From the NCBI GenBank assembly GCA_036873755.1, contig JAVTVY010020254.1:1-64000 (forward strand): DNA of 64,000 nt, given 5' to 3'. The stretch is from Hanleya hanleyi (taxonomy: Eukaryota; Mollusca; Polyplacophora; Lepidopleurida; Hanleyidae). Positions 56,633 through 64,000 of the stretch are shown in pieces; positions within the stretch are counted from its first letter, which is position 1; every line of letters starts with the position of its first letter. The notes beneath the pieces are model-generated. The model did no database searches, was not told the origin of the DNA, and was given only the letters and a program-made list of their open reading frames with translations. A program made the translations under genes and the position numbers.

Positions 56633-56675
56633 GATATTTGTAGTTGTCAATAAATATGTGAACATACTACACGTT

Positions 56676-56683
56676 CTTTTATA
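56676..56683 (-). promoter_or_regulatory. TATA box of the IAP-like RING gene
   Basis: TATAAAAG on the minus strand, 44 nt upstream of ATG 56632. Confidence 0.7.
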
Positions 56684-56699
56684 GTGGGCTGTGTGTGGG

Positions 56700-56860
56700 T
56701 TTCAAAATGGCGGCTTGTAGTTGTGTGTTATGGGTGGTGTGTTTCAAAATGGTGGACAATTGCACCTGCCTTACCCCCAGCCCTCATTTGCATATTTTCA
56801 AAATGGCGGCCTGTTGGTAGCATGTGCGTTTCAAAATGGCGGATGGTGTGAGTCAGTGCA
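56700..56860 (-). promoter_or_regulatory. Second octamer/YY1-like cluster
   Basis: Three CAAAATGGCGG copies and one ATTTGCATATTTTCAAAATG composite directly upstream of the RING gene TATA box, similar to 51130-51895. Confidence 0.65.
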
Positions 56861-56869
56861 AAATCGGAC

Positions 56870-57320
56870 GGCGTCAGTCAAGTGTAAGATAGACTGGTCC
56901 ACTGAGCTGTGTGACCATGGCCCAAGCATTAAAAAATTACCTATTATTTTTCGATAAATCCCTTATAATTTTTCAGGGAACTATGATAAGACTGTAACCC
57001 AGTCTACACGTAATTTTTTAGCCAGGAAAATCAATTATTTTCCCATGTACCTGGTTTTTCAGACTTCCGTACACGAACCTTATGGGTTTAAATCCCCTAA
57101 AAATTAATAAATAACCGCCTAGTCTAGCGTTATATTGTTCAATTTTTTTAATACTATACACTGAATTGCCTCAGTTCAACTTGCAATAAAAATATAGGTC
57201 CACTCACAGTTATTGTAAAATGACAAGCTGTTTAAACTTGGAAAAGAAACACAAATATTTTGTCGTAAAAAATATAGCCTACAGCTAGAGTGCGCTCGCC
57301 GGGGTCCGCGTCTTTTACAC
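56870..57320. other. Intergenic, no supported gene
   Basis: A+T-rich sequence between the divergent RING genes. Confidence 0.4.
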
Positions 57321-57328
57321 TATAAATA
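57321..57328 (+). promoter_or_regulatory. TATA box of the second RING gene
   Basis: TATAAATA, 43 nt upstream of ATG 57371. Confidence 0.65.
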
Positions 57329-57370
57329 GCTCAGAATTTTTTTTAATTATTCACACTTGAGGACCCAGTC

Positions 57371-58210
57371 ATGGAGACACCACCCTGGACTGAAATCATG
57401 GATATTGATACAGCCGACTTGTTGCCAAATGATGAGAATCAACTACAACTCCTCCCCGGTATGATTAATTTGGTAGAGGACGAACCCTGGATAGCTGAAC
57501 TAATGAAGGAAATATTTCCACCATCACCACCCCGGAACAAGCCTGCAACTACGACAGACCAAGACCCTGCAGAAACATCGAGTAACTTATTCAGCCTTGC
57601 AGCCCCCACCGATGTTAATCCAGCCGAAAACCCACGTATAGACGAGATAGACAGCCTGCTAGCAACGCTGTTGAAACAAGACGAAACGGTACAAGATGCT
57701 ACACAAGAAAAAGAAGAAGATTCAAGAAAAACAGAAGAAGATTTGAAGATGATAGACGCAAGACAAACAGAACAAGATTTGAAGAGGGTAGACGCAAGAC
57801 AAACAGAAGAAGATTTGAAGAGGGAAGAAGCAAGACAAAACACAACTAGGCCACAAGAGACCAAAAACAGAAAAGCTACAAGACCAAGCCAAATAACAGA
57901 GACGATCAAGAAAATAACTCCACAAAAAATCCACGACGCAGCGTATTATGTTTGGGCCATTACAACATCAACCTTGGGATGCCACACCGAACGAAAAAAA
58001 GCTTTGTATATACACTGCGTTGAATGTGCTAACCCGTTTGCAAAATATGCGATCGGTCCTTGTGGCCATCAAGGATTATGTGAAATTTGCATCCATCGTC
58101 GAGCCGGAATACCCACCTGTGTACCGGACAACAGACCCGTACAGTGTGAATTACTACCTTTAACCTGTCCCGTATGTGCTGATAGAAGACTGGCCCTCTC
58201 AACGATGTAA
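57371..58210 (+). CDS. Second RING-finger protein with a coiled-coil repeat
   Basis: 279 aa. An acidic N-terminus (1-100) leads into two to three copies of a 13-residue repeat (DARQTEQDLKRV type, about 117-156), probably coiled coil. A basic stretch is at 164-172. The C-terminal RING-like motif has C216, C219, C231, H233, C237, C240, C266 and C269 (CVECANPF...GPCGHQGLCEIC, then CPVC). The last loop is long (25 residues). It is likely an E3 ligase by fold. It is transcribed divergently from the other RING gene across the octamer/YY1 cluster. AATAAA occurs near 58353. Confidence 0.7.
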   Translation: METPPWTEIMDIDTADLLPNDENQLQLLPGMINLVEDEPWIAELMKEIFPPSPPRNKPATTTDQDPAETSSNLFSLAAPTDVNPAENPRIDEIDSLLATLLKQDETVQDATQEKEEDSRKTEEDLKMIDARQTEQDLKRVDARQTEEDLKREEARQNTTRPQETKNRKATRPSQITETIKKITPQKIHDAAYYVWAITTSTLGCHTERKKALYIHCVECANPFAKYAIGPCGHQGLCEICIHRRAGIPTCVPDNRPVQCELLPLTCPVCADRRLALSTM

Positions 58211-58334
58211 ATGGCTATATTTACATATTCCAACGGTTTTTTTAAAAACCAACCATGTTTTCCGAAAGGGAACTTCTAAACTATGCACAAAAAAATTAAC
58301 ACGAGATCACAGCCCTGTGTTCGTTCAAAGAAAT

Positions 58335-58540
58335 TCCCCACTCTTATCAAAAATAAATTTTACCCTCATACCGGGGTTTAAAAATGTCCGTTATACCCTC
58401 GGACTGTGTAATATTAAATTAATGGGGCATATTCCCCACTCTTATCAAAATAAATTTTTCCCTCATACCGGGGTTTTAAAAATTTTAAAGTCCGTTATAT
58501 GCCTCGGACTGTGTAATATTAAATTAATGGAGGGGATAGA
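58335..58540. repeat. Direct duplication of about 100 bp after the second RING gene
   Basis: CCCACTCTTATCAAAA, AATAAATTTT, CTCATACCGGGGTTT and CTCGGACTGTGTAATATTAA occur twice (about 58338 and 58434). Both copies contain AATAAA, which gives two possible poly(A) signals. Confidence 0.75.
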
Positions 58541-58705
58541 GAAAAAAGAAAATAAATCCTGTGTATATATATATAGAGATTTGTCCTGACAAGGACATTT
58601 GATATTTGGGACAGGGATTGTTTATTTGGGTGAATGCAGTTTTAAAAAAAGAAAGGAGAAATGTGGGACATCTGTGCTTTTAATTGGTGTGCCCAAGTTA
58701 AAGAA

Positions 58706-58746
58706 GCTTCCTCTTTCGGAAGGAATTGTTTGCTCTGAAAAGAGCA
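58706..58746 (-). terminator. Histone-type 3' end signal of the basic/proline-rich gene
   Basis: On the minus strand, TGCTCTTTTCAGAGCA is a perfect 6-bp stem with the UUUC loop, followed after 13 nt by GAAAGAGGAAGC. This again resembles the histone stem-loop and downstream element, with the same spacing as at 55804-55844. It begins 47 nt after the stop of the gene at 58794-59384. Confidence 0.75.
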
Positions 58747-58793
58747 GTTATTATTTTAACGTGTTTTTATTCACGAGGGAGTAGCTTACTTCC

Positions 58794-59384
58794 CTATACT
58801 GTGTGGCGGTTGTTCACACTAAAGTAGCCATCGGCTTCTCTTGTATAGAGATGGCGCATCACTTCTTGGTCGTTTTCCTCCTCATCCGAGTCTTGTAGTA
58901 TTTGGACACCGTCTAGGAAATTCGCCGGGGCAATCACAGTGGTATTGGTGGTCGGGGGGTCCGCAAATACAGGGGCTGGAAGGTCTTGTAGAGGGAAGGG
59001 CGCCGGTGGAGATGACGAAAATGGCTGGACCACTAGCACCGGAGGCGGAGTGGTGGGTCTCGCTTGGTTCATCACCCTGGACAATAAGTGGAACCACCCC
59101 GCCTCGTCCACTGTCGTTCGGGCTGCATTTAGGAGGGCCCGAACATTTTCGGCGGTGCTGGTGTGTCTGCCAACCCCTTCCCCCAGCAGCATGGCCCTCC
59201 AGCCCCGGAACTCCTTCTTCCAAAATTCTTTTATGTCTCGTTTCATCGCCCGTTGTTTGGCCCGGGTGAGATACGGTATATCCTCGTCTTCTCCCTCAAC
59301 CCACCGATTCATTCTTCTTCTTCTTCTGTTATTTCTTGGCACCGTGGTGGTAGTGGTAGACATCGTGGCTCTAGTACGTGACAT
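58794..59384 (-). CDS. Basic, proline-rich protein of unknown function
   Basis: 196 aa from ATG 59384. I chose it over the in-frame upstream ATG at 59429 because TATATATA (59417-59424) lies between them. The N-terminus is basic (NNRRRRRMNRW, a likely nuclear signal). A helical middle (about 38-110) is followed by a proline/serine-rich linker and an acidic end (DSDEEENDQE). No family is recognised. A DNA- or capsid-binding accessory protein is possible but unsupported. It ends at a histone-type signal. Confidence 0.6.
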   Translation of the reverse strand: MSRTRATMSTTTTTVPRNNRRRRRMNRWVEGEDEDIPYLTRAKQRAMKRDIKEFWKKEFRGWRAMLLGEGVGRHTSTAENVRALLNAARTTVDEAGWFHLLSRVMNQARPTTPPPVLVVQPFSSSPPAPFPLQDLPAPVFADPPTTNTTVIAPANFLDGVQILQDSDEEENDQEVMRHLYTREADGYFSVNNRHTV

Positions 59385-59416
59385 TTTTTGTGGTAAATCT
59401 ATTCCAGAGGGGCAAG

Positions 59417-59424
59417 TATATATA
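59417..59424 (-). promoter_or_regulatory. TATA box of the basic/proline-rich gene
   Basis: TATATATA, 33 nt upstream of ATG 59384. Confidence 0.6.
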
Positions 59425-59479
59425 GACATTGCGCGGACGTCGTTGGAAGCGGTCCCATTTTCCAGGCCATGAAAAATTG

Positions 59480-60240
59480 ACGTGTGTTTCTTTGTGAATT
59501 ATAAACGCGTATCATTTATACAATCAGGATCAGCCCCGTAGAATTTTTTAGTTCCAATTCATCTCAGATAAATCAGGGGCTCGTATTAAAAATTTCAGCC
59601 GTCTAGCCCTTGTCTACGTCATGATTTTTAATTTTTAGCGGGTTTTCGAGCCGTAACGAAAATACAGAAAACCCGGACCATTAAAATAAATTAATTTTCT
59701 GGATTAAAAATATAGGTAGTCTATCTCTTAGCACTCGATACGCGTGCCCTGAAAATTCCAGCTCGTTTCGTTCATGAGAACTGTATAAAAATCAAGAAAA
59801 CAGAGCCTTCATTTTACGGGAGAAAGCACAATGTTGGCGCAATTCCCCAGTCACGCGCTGTGTATCACTGCCTCGAGCAGTCGTGAAAAAAGCGCGGACG
59901 GCATGGAAAGCATTTCTCATCATTCTAACATGAATGTTTTTTCGTTCAAAATGCATTTAGGACCTGCAGAGTATTGCCCCCTTATTGCGTTTGGGACGCA
60001 AGAGTACTGCCATTTTTGCCCCGTGATTTTCTCCGGGTTTGGCTATTTTACAGCAGTAGGCCTTGTTTGGGTAATATGAGGACTTGATCTACGATGCTAG
60101 CAATGCACTAATTTTATTTTTTTGTCCAGACTATTAATTATTGCACTCGGGGAGCGTCTAAAAAATAATTGCAGTGTTAAATTAATTTATTTTCCCAGGG
60201 TATTTTTTATTGACAATTTTAACAATGAAAAATTAGCCAG
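59480..60240. other. Intergenic, one doubtful small frame
   Basis: An 82-codon frame (59831-60079) has an ATG but no domain. Short A+T-rich sequence precedes the next TATA box. Confidence 0.35.
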
Positions 60241-60248
60241 AATCGATC

Positions 60249-60256
60249 TATATAAA
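60249..60256 (+). promoter_or_regulatory. TATA box of PC4-like paralogue 1
   Basis: TATATAAA, 43 nt before ATG 60292. Confidence 0.65.
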
Positions 60257-60291
60257 TTTTTGTCGGGCTAGTATTTTTGTCATTCTTCATT

Positions 60292-60990
60292 ATGGCATCA
60301 CCGGGCAAAGAGCTCGCGTTCTTTCAAGTGACGTCGAAAGTAATTCTTATCGTGTACGAGCATGAATTGCACCTTATCGAAGAACATCCGATCGAAGTGA
60401 AATTAGCTTTAAGCCTCGCCGGGTGGACGCTATTGACACGTATGTTACAAGGCAAAGAACCCGAAGTCGATTTTATGCCTGTCGGCGTGGATGTGTACCT
60501 GCGGCGGTGTAGAGAGGATTCATTTTTTCCGCGGTTAGAACAGTGTGGCGGAAGCGGTATTGTGCTTTGGCCAGCATTATGGGCAGCGCTGAAAGCTATC
60601 ATTACCGAAGTTGACGACGTACTATACCCGGAAACCAAATCCATCATTACCCGTACGCTGACCCCGGATTGTACCATAATAATATACGCTGATCGCATCG
60701 AACTCATTGATGATGATTCGCGCTGCTGGTGCACGCCTGAACCCGCGCGTGTCACATTATCTTCCGAAGGTTGGACTACCTTGAAACGCGTGTTATTCGG
60801 TGATTTGGACGGAGATAGTATTTACCTGGATCACGATGTATACATTTTTCGCGGACCTTATTTTGCTCGATTGATCTCTCTCAAGCGAGGCGGATTTACG
60901 CTGGATCCCGGTCTGTGGACGGCTTTGCAGCAAATAGTTCCTGTGGTCGATAAAGTATTCTCTGCACACGACCCGCCTCTCACAGAATAG
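60292..60990 (+). CDS. PC4-like paralogue 1 (duplicated two-unit protein)
   Basis: 232 aa from ATG 60292. The protein is an internal duplication of a ~115-aa unit (about 8-110 and 115-225). Each unit has two beta-rich segments ending in a conserved Trp: LSLAGWTLLTRML and LWPALWAALKAI in the first, LSSEGWTTLKRVL and LDPGLWTALQQI in the second. Between them are YLRRC or YIFRG strands. The pattern resembles PC4/p15 ssDNA-binding domains, which are short beta-sheets followed by a helix. The match is weak, so the assignment is tentative. The next two genes each correspond to one unit. Confidence 0.6.
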   Translation: MASPGKELAFFQVTSKVILIVYEHELHLIEEHPIEVKLALSLAGWTLLTRMLQGKEPEVDFMPVGVDVYLRRCREDSFFPRLEQCGGSGIVLWPALWAALKAIITEVDDVLYPETKSIITRTLTPDCTIIIYADRIELIDDDSRCWCTPEPARVTLSSEGWTTLKRVLFGDLDGDSIYLDHDVYIFRGPYFARLISLKRGGFTLDPGLWTALQQIVPVVDKVFSAHDPPLTE

Positions 60991-60994
60991 GGCC

Positions 60995-61002
60995 TATAAA
61001 TA
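60995..61002 (+). promoter_or_regulatory. TATA box of PC4-like paralogue 2
   Basis: TATAAATA starting five bases after the previous stop. A conserved ATGAGACAGAGTGT leader follows here and before paralogue 3. Confidence 0.65.
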
Positions 61003-61049
61003 CCAGGAATGAGACAGAGTGTGTGTTATTCGCCGTTCGACATTTAGCC

Positions 61050-61526
61050 ATGTCACTACGCGCTATTCTGCCTCTGACACCCAGTGTAAGGTTATACATT
61101 TATCAAGATAAAGTGACGCTGGTGAGAGACCATCAAGCTATTTACTGGACGCCCGCTGAAATGCTATCGAATCCGGTGACACTTCAGCGTGATGGGTGGA
61201 CTAAGTTTAAACGGGTATTGAGCGGAGAGTTGGACGGAAACGTCATCCACCTGGACAATGCCATGTACGTTTATTCCGTACCGTCCGACCGCATACGTCT
61301 GGGGCAGTACCCAGAGCCTACGCGAAGTATCAGCCTCACTTCCTCTGTGTGGTCAGCCTTGGAGAAAATAATGCCTATTGTAGACCAGTTATTGTCACCG
61401 GACGATCGATCACCCGACCAATTAGAAGCGTGCGTTCGTGCTAGGGAAGACGCGCTGAGTGACCCTGATGAAAAAAAAATTCTGATGATGAACAACATAC
61501 TAGAGAATGCACGGAGGCTAGAGTGA
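61050..61526 (+). CDS. PC4-like paralogue 2
   Basis: 158 aa from ATG 61050 (MSLRAILPLTPSVRLYIYQD). One two-segment unit: VTLQRDGWTKFKRVLSGELD and ISLTSSVWSALEKIMPIVDQ, then a charged helical tail. It is a tandem duplicate of paralogue 3 and is related to the second half of paralogue 1. A nucleic-acid binding role is inferred from PC4 resemblance only. Confidence 0.6.
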   Translation: MSLRAILPLTPSVRLYIYQDKVTLVRDHQAIYWTPAEMLSNPVTLQRDGWTKFKRVLSGELDGNVIHLDNAMYVYSVPSDRIRLGQYPEPTRSISLTSSVWSALEKIMPIVDQLLSPDDRSPDQLEACVRAREDALSDPDEKKILMMNNILENARRLE

Positions 61527-61547
61527 CAGTATAGGTCCTGACCCTAT

Positions 61548-61556
61548 AAAATACAG
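61548..61556 (+). promoter_or_regulatory. TATA box of PC4-like paralogue 3
   Basis: CCTATAAAATACAGGG, about 50 nt before ATG 61601 and followed by the same GATGAGACAGAGTGTAT leader. Confidence 0.6.
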
Positions 61557-61600
61557 GGGATGAGACAGAGTGTATATCATTCTCGACATTGAGAGCAAGC

Positions 61601-62077
61601 ATGTCACTACGAGCTATCCTCCCCCTGACACCTAGTGTACGGTTATACGTGTATGCAGATAAAGTCAAACTGGCGAAATACGATCTAGCTATTAACTGGA
61701 CACCCGCTAGAAATATTTGCTTTGAGCACGCTGAGACTCTATCGGATAGGGTGACACTAGAGCGGGATGGCTGGACTAAGTTTAAACGGGTGTTGAGCGG
61801 GGAGTTAGACGGACACCTGATCCACCTGGACAAGGCCAACTACGTCTACCATACTGCGCTCTACCCACGGGTGGGACGCTACCAAGAGCCGGCTCGAAGT
61901 TTCCTCCTAACTCCCTCTCTGTGGTCAGCCTTGGAGAAAATAGGCCCTCTGGTGGACCAGTTATTTATACCCGACGATCGATCACCCCACCAATTGGCAT
62001 GGGCTCATGCTATCGAACACGCACTAGATGAACCTAATGAAAAAAAAAAGCGGATGGAGAAAATACTATATGTATAG
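61601..62077 (+). CDS. PC4-like paralogue 3
   Basis: 158 aa from ATG 61601, in the context AGCAAGCATGTCAC shared in part with paralogue 2. The same unit is present: VTLERDGWTKFKRVLSGELD and FLLTPSLWSALEKIGPLVDQ. It diverges from paralogue 2 by substitutions and a few-residue insertion (ARNICFEHAE). A poly-A run (AAAAAAAAA) near the end lies in the Glu/Lys-rich tail. Confidence 0.6.
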   Translation: MSLRAILPLTPSVRLYVYADKVKLAKYDLAINWTPARNICFEHAETLSDRVTLERDGWTKFKRVLSGELDGHLIHLDKANYVYHTALYPRVGRYQEPARSFLLTPSLWSALEKIGPLVDQLFIPDDRSPHQLAWAHAIEHALDEPNEKKKRMEKILYV

Positions 62078-62094
62078 AATGCGCAGAGGCTGGA

Positions 62095-62268
62095 ATGACA
62101 GTGTCACCTGCTCATCAGCTGGCCCTGACCAAGCAAGGCAATTTACGGTTGGAAATCCACTTTGCACGAGCCCTGGCGACCACCGTCAATGTGATCTGCT
62201 ACGCCGAGTTTGACAACATCATTCAAGTGGACAAGGCGCGCAACTTCCTGTGTGACTTCTCCACCTAA
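62095..62268 (+). pseudogene. C-terminal 57 codons of a Polinton-type capsid gene
   Basis: The frame encodes a tail with KQGNLRLEIHFARAL, VNVICYAEFDNIIQVD and NFLCDFST. I associate this ending with the Polinton protein family annotated as F54H12.2-like, a capsid protein. The bulk of the gene is absent: it begins at an internal ATG 18 nt after the previous stop. The stop is one base before the protease ATG, so the original gene order was capsid then protease. The rest may have been deleted or lie in another copy. Confidence 0.6.
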
Positions 62269-62269
62269 C

Positions 62270-62743
62270 ATGGATACAGACCAGATAACCACCGTGCTGG
62301 AGAATGACCCAGAGACACGTAGGGTCTTTCAAGGGGTGTTCGCTCGAGATGTGTTTCCATTAGACCGTATGTATCCTGCTGCTTACGTTCTCAACACGGA
62401 CCCGATGGATCGACCCGGTGAACACTGGGTGGCCGTGTACTTGACAGAACAGCAGGGGGAATACTTTGACCCGTACGGTCTGCCACCCCTCCATCCCGAT
62501 TTAACAGACTTCATGGATCAAGGCACAGAGACGTGGTGTTGGAACAGTCAAACGTTGCAAAGCCTGACCAGTGGCGTGTGTGGACAATATTGCTTGTTTT
62601 ACCTGTACCATCGATGCCGGGGAAGACCCTTATCTACTATCGTACAGATGTTTGACGAGTACCCCCAGGCCGAGGACCGCGATGTACTCGTCTATGACTG
62701 GGCCGCCCATCATTTCAATGTACAAGCCCCGTTCTGGGCTTAA
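62270..62743 (+). CDS. Adenain-like cysteine protease (Polinton PRO)
   Basis: 157 aa from ATG 62270. The upstream in-frame start at 62210 would overlap the capsid tail, so the internal ATG is preferred. Signature residues of the adenovirus protease family are visible: H52 in GEHWVAVYL, D67 in YFDPYG, Q97 seven residues before C104, and C104 in SGVCGQYC. The family cleaves virion precursor proteins during maturation. It is shorter than adenain (about 200 aa), mainly at the N-terminus and end. The last codons and following repeats are shared with the palindromic element (12447-12570, 2636-2765). Confidence 0.85.
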   Translation: MDTDQITTVLENDPETRRVFQGVFARDVFPLDRMYPAAYVLNTDPMDRPGEHWVAVYLTEQQGEYFDPYGLPPLHPDLTDFMDQGTETWCWNSQTLQSLTSGVCGQYCLFYLYHRCRGRPLSTIVQMFDEYPQAEDRDVLVYDWAAHHFNVQAPFWA

Positions 62744-62744
62744 G

Positions 62745-62865
62745 TTAATGACAAGCCCCTTGTTCTGGGCTTCAATGTACAAGCCCCTTGTTCTGGGCTT
62801 CAATGTACAAGCCCCTTGTTCTGGGCTTCAGTTAATTACAAGCCCCTTGTTCTGGGCTTGAGTTT
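62745..62865 (+). repeat. AAGCCCCTTGTTCTGGGCTT repeats after the protease
   Basis: About five copies of a 26-29 bp unit with GTACAAGCCCCTTGTTCTGG directly following the protease stop. The same unit lies at 2636-2765 and 12470-12570. Confidence 0.8.
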
Positions 62866-62900
62866 TCACGTGGTTGTTCTCACGTTGTCGTTGTTCACTG

Positions 62901-62906
62901 AATAAA
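62901..62906 (+). terminator. Poly(A) signal after the protease
   Basis: AATAAA in GAATAAAAAATGAGATCTCA. The stretch is shared with 7278-7300. Confidence 0.65.
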
Positions 62907-62939
62907 AAATGAGATCTCACCAAAAAACCCTGTCTTGTG

Positions 62940-64000
62940 TGTTTTATTCCTAATGCATCAATGCCCAATGTGGAGATTCAGTCAAACTGAAATCAGTGGT
63001 GTAGGATGGGGTCAAAATGTAACCCATCAATGTTAGAATGCAAGAGCACTATAGTAAAATAGAGAGCCAATGAAATCAGCCCACAGACCAAGTACATGTT
63101 TTTGGTCTAGGTTTGGAGCGGGCATTTCATTGAGGTGCGTGTATACGGTGAGTGAAGACTCGTCCAACACGTATAGATGAAGTTTATTACTATAAGTTAT
63201 ATGAGCATAATGCATGAAAGTGGCTTTGAACACCGTATTAGCCAATCAGTGGCCTAGAATGGAGCCAAAGGTAACCCATCCATGTCCAGAAAAACATTAC
63301 CCGGGTGAACAAGAACCCAGATGTAGGCGCGGACGTCAGCGAAAGCACACCGTGAATACCCCAATTCGATTGGCTGATTGTTCGACCGCTGATTGGTTCT
63401 TTTTCTCGACCGCTGGTTGGCTCTTTTTCTCGACCGCTGATTGGTCCAAATGGACCTGCCCATCTTTCCCAGGTTCATCTAGAATCCCCCTTTTTTTTTG
63501 TGCTCAAGCTCTGACTATAGCGATGCCGCAACATTGTCTCATTGGACATTGGACCGTCTGACCTGGAGGCCACCCTTTGACCTTTTGACCCGCGTCCGCG
63601 CGCGCGCGCACTGCCGGGGATGACGCGAGATGACGCGCGCGCGCGCACACGCTGCGGGGCGCTGGGGCGGGAAAACACCCCGGCGGTTGAACATTGGAAC
63701 TCTTGTGGGTTTGGAGGATGAACATACGGACGTCTAAGGGAAAAAAATGGAACTCTTCTATGTTTGAAAGTGAAAACCCGGAAGTGACGTGACAACCCAC
63801 GTCACCTGCGTATATACTCCTGTAAAATAGAGCCGATTTTATTTCTTTGGAAGGGTCAAGGTCAATAGGACTTGCACTTTTTATACTACTAAACTGTGAA
63901 GTAGATTACATCTTACATAGGCCTTAAGGCCGTGATATGCCTATGAAGTATTCTGGGGCATGGTCAGTACTTGCCAATTTTCCCTTCGTCTACTACTCGT
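62940..64000. other. Right end of the window, no supported gene
   Basis: Includes AAGAACCCAGATGTAGGCGC (63310-63329), shared with 6180-6200 in the palindrome, and a CG-rich CGCGCGCG stretch (63590-63660). The final bases read TTCGTCTACTACTCGT. That resembles either the CTACTACT terminus of the palindromic element or the CGCTACTACTCGT block of its CRE units. The sequence ends before this can be decided. Confidence 0.4.

Noticed and set aside
58841..59472. Plus-strand frames antisense to the basic/proline-rich gene
   Set aside because: No domain; they mirror the Pro/Arg-rich codons of the minus-strand gene.

Overview
The window is metazoan nuclear DNA, most likely from a marine invertebrate. 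A mollusc or similar lophotrochozoan is plausible, but nothing in the sequence proves the phylum. I base this on eukaryotic TATA promoters and polyadenylation signals, Penelope-like and DIRS/Ngaro retroelements, Polinton/Maverick-type virus genes and abundant satellites. I recognise no ordinary host gene; almost every coding region belongs to a mobile or virus-derived element.

Region 1 (395-14150) is a 13.8 kb near-perfect inverted repeat around a 23-bp spacer at about 7039-7061. It starts 5'-AGTAGTAGTG, ends CACTACTACT-3', and is flanked by a 6-bp direct repeat TACCTA, matching what is known of Polinton/Maverick integration. Each arm carries three related C2H2 zinc-finger genes driven outward from the centre by TATAAAAG promoters, an array of CREB/ATF-type TGACGTCA sites, a trace of a protease gene tail, and a tandem array of NRF-1-like GCGCATGCGC palindromes. 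The two large zinc-finger genes are intact in the left arm. In the right arm both are broken, each by a Penelope-like insertion.

Region 2 (14157-51100) is a transposon-rich interval. It holds Penelope-like fragments and one long Penelope RT ORF (46151-47872), a truncated DIRS-like element (about 30270-32736) interrupted by a 798-bp TIR element, and a complex GTACCCC hairpin-repeat element (25830-30270). It also holds a nearly complete Ngaro-type retrotransposon with split direct repeats (37328-42143), a TTAA-flanked transposon with its empty site also in the window (42482-44526 versus 33418), and 29-bp and 56-bp satellites. Several stretches hold nothing I can name.

Region 3 (about 51120 to the window end) is a second virus-derived element sharing modules with region 1. 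It has an array of octamer and YY1-like motifs feeding a TATA promoter, then a CARD plus PC4-like protein, a second PC4-like ORF with its 3' end tandemly triplicated, and two RING-finger proteins. These are followed by a basic/proline-rich unknown protein, three PC4-like paralogues, a 57-codon tail of a Polinton-type capsid gene, and an adenain-like cysteine protease. Two minus-strand genes end in what look like replication-dependent histone mRNA 3' signals (stem-loop plus purine-rich element with identical 13-nt spacing) rather than poly(A) sites.

Taken together, region 3 looks like the accessory end of a Polinton-like endogenous virus with a candidate apoptosis/innate-signalling module (CARD, RING) and an expanded ssDNA-binding-like family. 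Region 1 looks like a snap-back double end of a related element. Core Polinton genes (polymerase B, integrase, ATPase, full capsid genes) are not in the window.
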